From the NCBI RefSeq assembly GCF_000001735.4, contig NC_003071.7, positions 7,247,151-7,311,150 on the forward strand: DNA of 64,000 bases, written 5' to 3'. This DNA is from Arabidopsis thaliana. Lineage: Eukaryota; Streptophyta; Magnoliopsida; Brassicales; Brassicaceae. Below are positions 60,927 through 64,000 of the stretch, piece after piece (position 1 is the first letter of the stretch; each line of letters opens with the position of its first letter). The notes below the pieces were generated by a model that ran no database searches, was not told the DNA's origin, and worked only from the letters and a program-made list of their open reading frames with translations. The position numbers and the translations under genes were made by a program.

Positions 60927-63900
60927 TTAGCCCATGGTCACGTCATCATCTTTCCTAGTGCTGTATTCGTGAAGAACTCCTCCATCTATGGATTCTGTCG
61001 TTTCCTTACCCAACACAAGCTTTCCCATGTTCCTCACAATATTGGATAGATCAAAGCAGATGCAGAGCCAACTCCAACAATCTATAGGTTTCTCCTTTCC
61101 TTCAACATTGTCTGATGCCGAGTCCAAGCTCACTGTATGATCATTGTTGTTGTCCTCATCGACTTCAATAATCCTGTTATCCCTTGGCAAACCAAATTCC
61201 TCTTTTAGTAAATAACCAATCATTTTTTTCTGTTTCCTTTTATGTAAGCAAGCTTTCAAAATTTTGGCATGGGACCTGAGCCCCCTAGAGACGGTCTTCT
61301 TGCTGCTTCTCTCCGGTTCATTAGTCAAGATTCGTACACCACATTCGAGAATCTTGAAGTTATCAAATTGATTCGAGGCATCGATGCAGAATTCAAACAA
61401 TGCCTCGTTGCTGCTAACTTCAGACACGCTACCATGAAATATACACAAATGTTCGGTTTGAATTCTGGTCGATTCATTTGGGTGTTCTACGCAAATAACT
61501 TTATTGTAACTGCCTACGATACACCGTATATCAGTGTGTTCCCATGAGTGTTGTTGCTGGTTAGGTGAAATCACGACGCATGCTTTAAACTTGAAGGATG
61601 CAGAAGAAAGACGAATGTTCAAGGAATTATTACCGCTAGTTCTTTGGTTGAACTCATCAGGCATTACTCTTCCCGGTAAGCATGCATACCCGTCAAGAAA
61701 CTGAGTCGCGCATCGTTGGATGATTAGTCTCCTTGATTCTTCACCAAGTTTGAAGCAGTTGGTGAAATTGAGTCGCGCACTTGGAGTGTTTAAAGGGTAT
61801 GTTATTATCTCCAGTGATTCACAATCTAAAGCCACTAAGAGTCCGAGTGACATAGGGAGCTCAGGCAATGATGTGAGTTTTCTGCAGCCGGCTACATCAA
61901 GAGACTTTAGCCCATGAAAACCTTTGATGCAATCTGGAATCTTCTCAATATCAGTATAGCTTAGATCTAGCAGCTCTACCTTCTCTGGAAAATATGTTAA
62001 GCTCTTAAGATCTTCATTGTTTTTTATACAAAAATCCGAAAGAGAAGACCAATGCCTGATTGATGCAGGCACTTCTTCTACCGATGTGCCGATTAGAAGG
62101 AGTCTCTCAATGTTTGTAGAAAAATCTGGAAATGTTTTCAGTCGTGAGCATCCAGTCATGGTGATATGCTCAAGAGATGCCAAGTTGATGTGAGTTGGTA
62201 TGACTTCTAGACTTATGCAGTTAGCCATCACTAAGTTCTCTAGTTTATGAAGATTCCCAATAGACTTTGGAAGCTCTACCAAAGCCCTGCAATCACATAG
62301 TTCCAGTCTCTCCAGGTTTGTAGCATTTGAAAGATCTGGGAGTTCCTTCAAATGAACTGATCTTGACAAATCCATCTTCTTAAGATTTGTCAACAGCTGA
62401 ATGTCAAATCATAGAAGAGAGAAGGAACATCAGAACTTCAAATGAGAAACTTCTTATTTCATATGTTGCTATTTAACTACTGCTAAAATGAAAACACAGA
62501 ATACTATGGTAACTAACCTGAGTTCCTTCCCAGAGCTTTTCGAGCTGGCTATCTTTCATATTGAGTTCGACAAGATTTTCCAGGCAAAATCCAAGAGGAA
62601 GACTCTTGCTCGGATATGCTTCCCAATGTAGTAACCTTAGGCGAGGTGGAAACTTCATGTCCTCAGGTATATGCATTATATTATTCCCATCATGTCTTGT
62701 CTTGTAAACACTTAGGAATCGGAGATTAGACATTCTTCTAAGAGCTCTATTGCTTAAAATCACTTCGCTAATTCCTGATGTATCAAATGATATGCCAGAC
62801 ACAACTCCAGTACCCTAAATCATGTTTTGAATATAAAGAAACTGTTAGTAAAATAGGTAAGATTATTTTTAAAAGTGTAAAGGTTTCCTTAGAAATAACT
62901 TACTTTATCATTTTCAAGGACATAACAAATCTCTTGAGCATTAGTTAAGATCAAGCGTTTCCAAGGCTCTTGTCTGTTAATGGCTTGTCTGCCCACTTGT
63001 TGTAGCAACTTGTGCATTCTTATTTCCCCAGTGGTAGATATATATATGAGAGATTTGTTTACCAAGATTTTCAACCCGTGTGCGATATCCAAGTTATCGT
63101 CAGCAAGCATGGCTTTCACAAGATCAACATCTTTGCAGTTGAAGAAGACTGCAATGTGGAGAAACAGAGATTGCTCATTCTCATGTAAACTTTCGTAGCC
63201 AACTCTTAGTACGTCTTCGATATCTCTATCAATAATAGTGTCTAGCCTTCGTATCACAGATTTCCATTCGTCCTCCTTCTTCCCACGTAAAGATGAACCA
63301 ACCACACGTAGACCCAAAGGAAGGTTACCACAAAGCCATGTTACCTTTTGTGCAAGATAGTTAAAACCAGGACGTGGAGAGCTTTGTTTAAAAGCATATC
63401 CACATAAGATCTCCATAGCTTTTTCGTCAGAAGGAAAGCCCACATGGTACATATTATCGATACCATGCCGCTGCAAAATCTCTTTGTTTTCTGTTGTCAC
63501 AATAACCCTACTTCCAGGACCAAACCAAGTAGTGTCATTAGCCAAAGCCTCTAATTGCTTCACATCATTCACATCATCAAGAATGATAAGCACTTTCATG
63601 TCGCATAACCTCTCTTTTACCGCACCTAAATGGCTTATCCTCATACCATCTTGGTTCAAAATCTTTGAAAGAAGGTGTTCTTGTAAACGCAACTTCAAAC
63701 CATACTCATCAATACCAATGGGATAGCTTCCTCTAAGGTTATCAACAAAACAAGTAAGCTGAAACTTCTTAAAGAGTAGTAGACTATGCAAAGCTCTCGC
63801 AATAGTTGTCTTACCAATACCTGCAGGACCAAAGATTCCAACAATCTTAACTCCATCATAATCAAAGTCTAGCAAAACCTCCATCTCCTTCAAATGAGCT

Positions 63901-64000
63901 TCAATCCCAACCATGCCATCAAAATCACTAGACGGTGTCATATTCAGTTTTTCCGATACATCTCTTGCAATTTTCTCGATCATCTCCGCTTCATTGTCCC
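60927..64000 (-). CDS. TIR-NB-LRR disease resistance protein, NB-ARC and LRR exons (5' part outside window)
   Basis: Exons 64000(open)-62904, 62814-62518 and 62396-60927. The first visible exon is open through the window edge, so the TIR exon and the start lie outside. NB-ARC motifs in order: P-loop GPAGIGKTTIARAL, kinase-2 VLIILDDVNDVKQLEAL, RNBS-B GSRVIVTTENKEIL, GNLPLGLRVVGSSL, and MHD as IRMHKLLQQVGR. The Trp-type kinase-2 ending is absent; the LDDVN form is typical of the TIR class, as is the intron after NB-ARC. The second exon (GTGVVSGISFDTS...) is the linker and first LRR, and the third holds LRRs with LxxLxLxxC repeats (LERLELCDCRALVELPKSIG). A long C-terminal domain follows (ACVVISPNQQ...), as in many TNLs. 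It is an intracellular immune receptor. From memory At2g16870. Confidence 0.93.

Overview
This is plant nuclear DNA. It has AT-rich spacers, short introns with GT..AG borders, and plant-only families (R2R3-MYB repressor, PIP aquaporin, TIR-class NB-LRR, S-protein homologue). The spliced proteins match Arabidopsis thaliana products that I recognise from memory, with lengths reproduced exactly from the exons (MYB7 269 aa, BGAL13 848 aa, UBC29 148 aa, MSI2 415 aa, bZIP23 249 aa, PIP2;8 278 aa). Their order fits the chromosome 2 interval of about At2g16710 to At2g16870. Locus numbers are from memory and no search was run.

Layout. 0-10 kb: a mitochondrial-type ISCA iron-sulfur protein (+), a frame-disrupted S1-family secreted protein (-) and MYB7 (-). 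10-15 kb: repeat-rich spacer with small DNA transposons and one candidate small ORF. 15-19 kb: BGAL13 in 18 exons (-). 20.7-21.6 kb: UBC29 (+). 24.6-27.3 kb: a receptor-like cytoplasmic kinase with an N-terminal USP-like domain (+). 27.8-28.2 kb: an orphan FBD fragment. 28.6-30 kb: a membrane-anchored beta-propeller protein (+). 32.7-33.7 kb: the zinc-response factor bZIP23 (+), convergent with MSI2 (34.5-36.4 kb, -). 36.9-37.8 kb: gluconokinase (-), divergent from a plastid NicO-type transporter (38.7-40.0 kb, +).

40.4-50.9 kb is a rearranged island. It holds an F-box gene with a frameshift, two Mutator-like elements (MULEs) in inverted orientation with both transposase cores missing, a truncated F-box copy joined directly to part of an aquaporin gene, and one MULE sitting in the intron of that aquaporin pseudogene. 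Next come an antisense fragment of an unknown gene, a fossil Ty1/copia piece and an RNase H-like remnant. The parent-like aquaporin, PIP2;8, is intact at 54.5-56.0 kb. The island ends in a spacer with an Emigrant-type MITE. 57.0-58.8 kb holds a SYF2-like splicing factor (-), and 60.9-64.0 kb the NB-ARC and LRR exons of a TIR-NB-LRR gene (-) cut by the window edge.

The genes are independent plant transcription units, not an operon. The most notable structure is the inverted MULE pair around the F-box/aquaporin chimera. It could fold into a long hairpin RNA and act as a small-RNA source, which is an inference to be tested. Other less obvious signals are a one-base phase break in the S1-protein signal peptide, a decayed exon copy inside the SYF2 intron, an alternative C-terminus and a leader uORF at bZIP23, and a recurring pattern of very short poly-A insertions between direct repeats.
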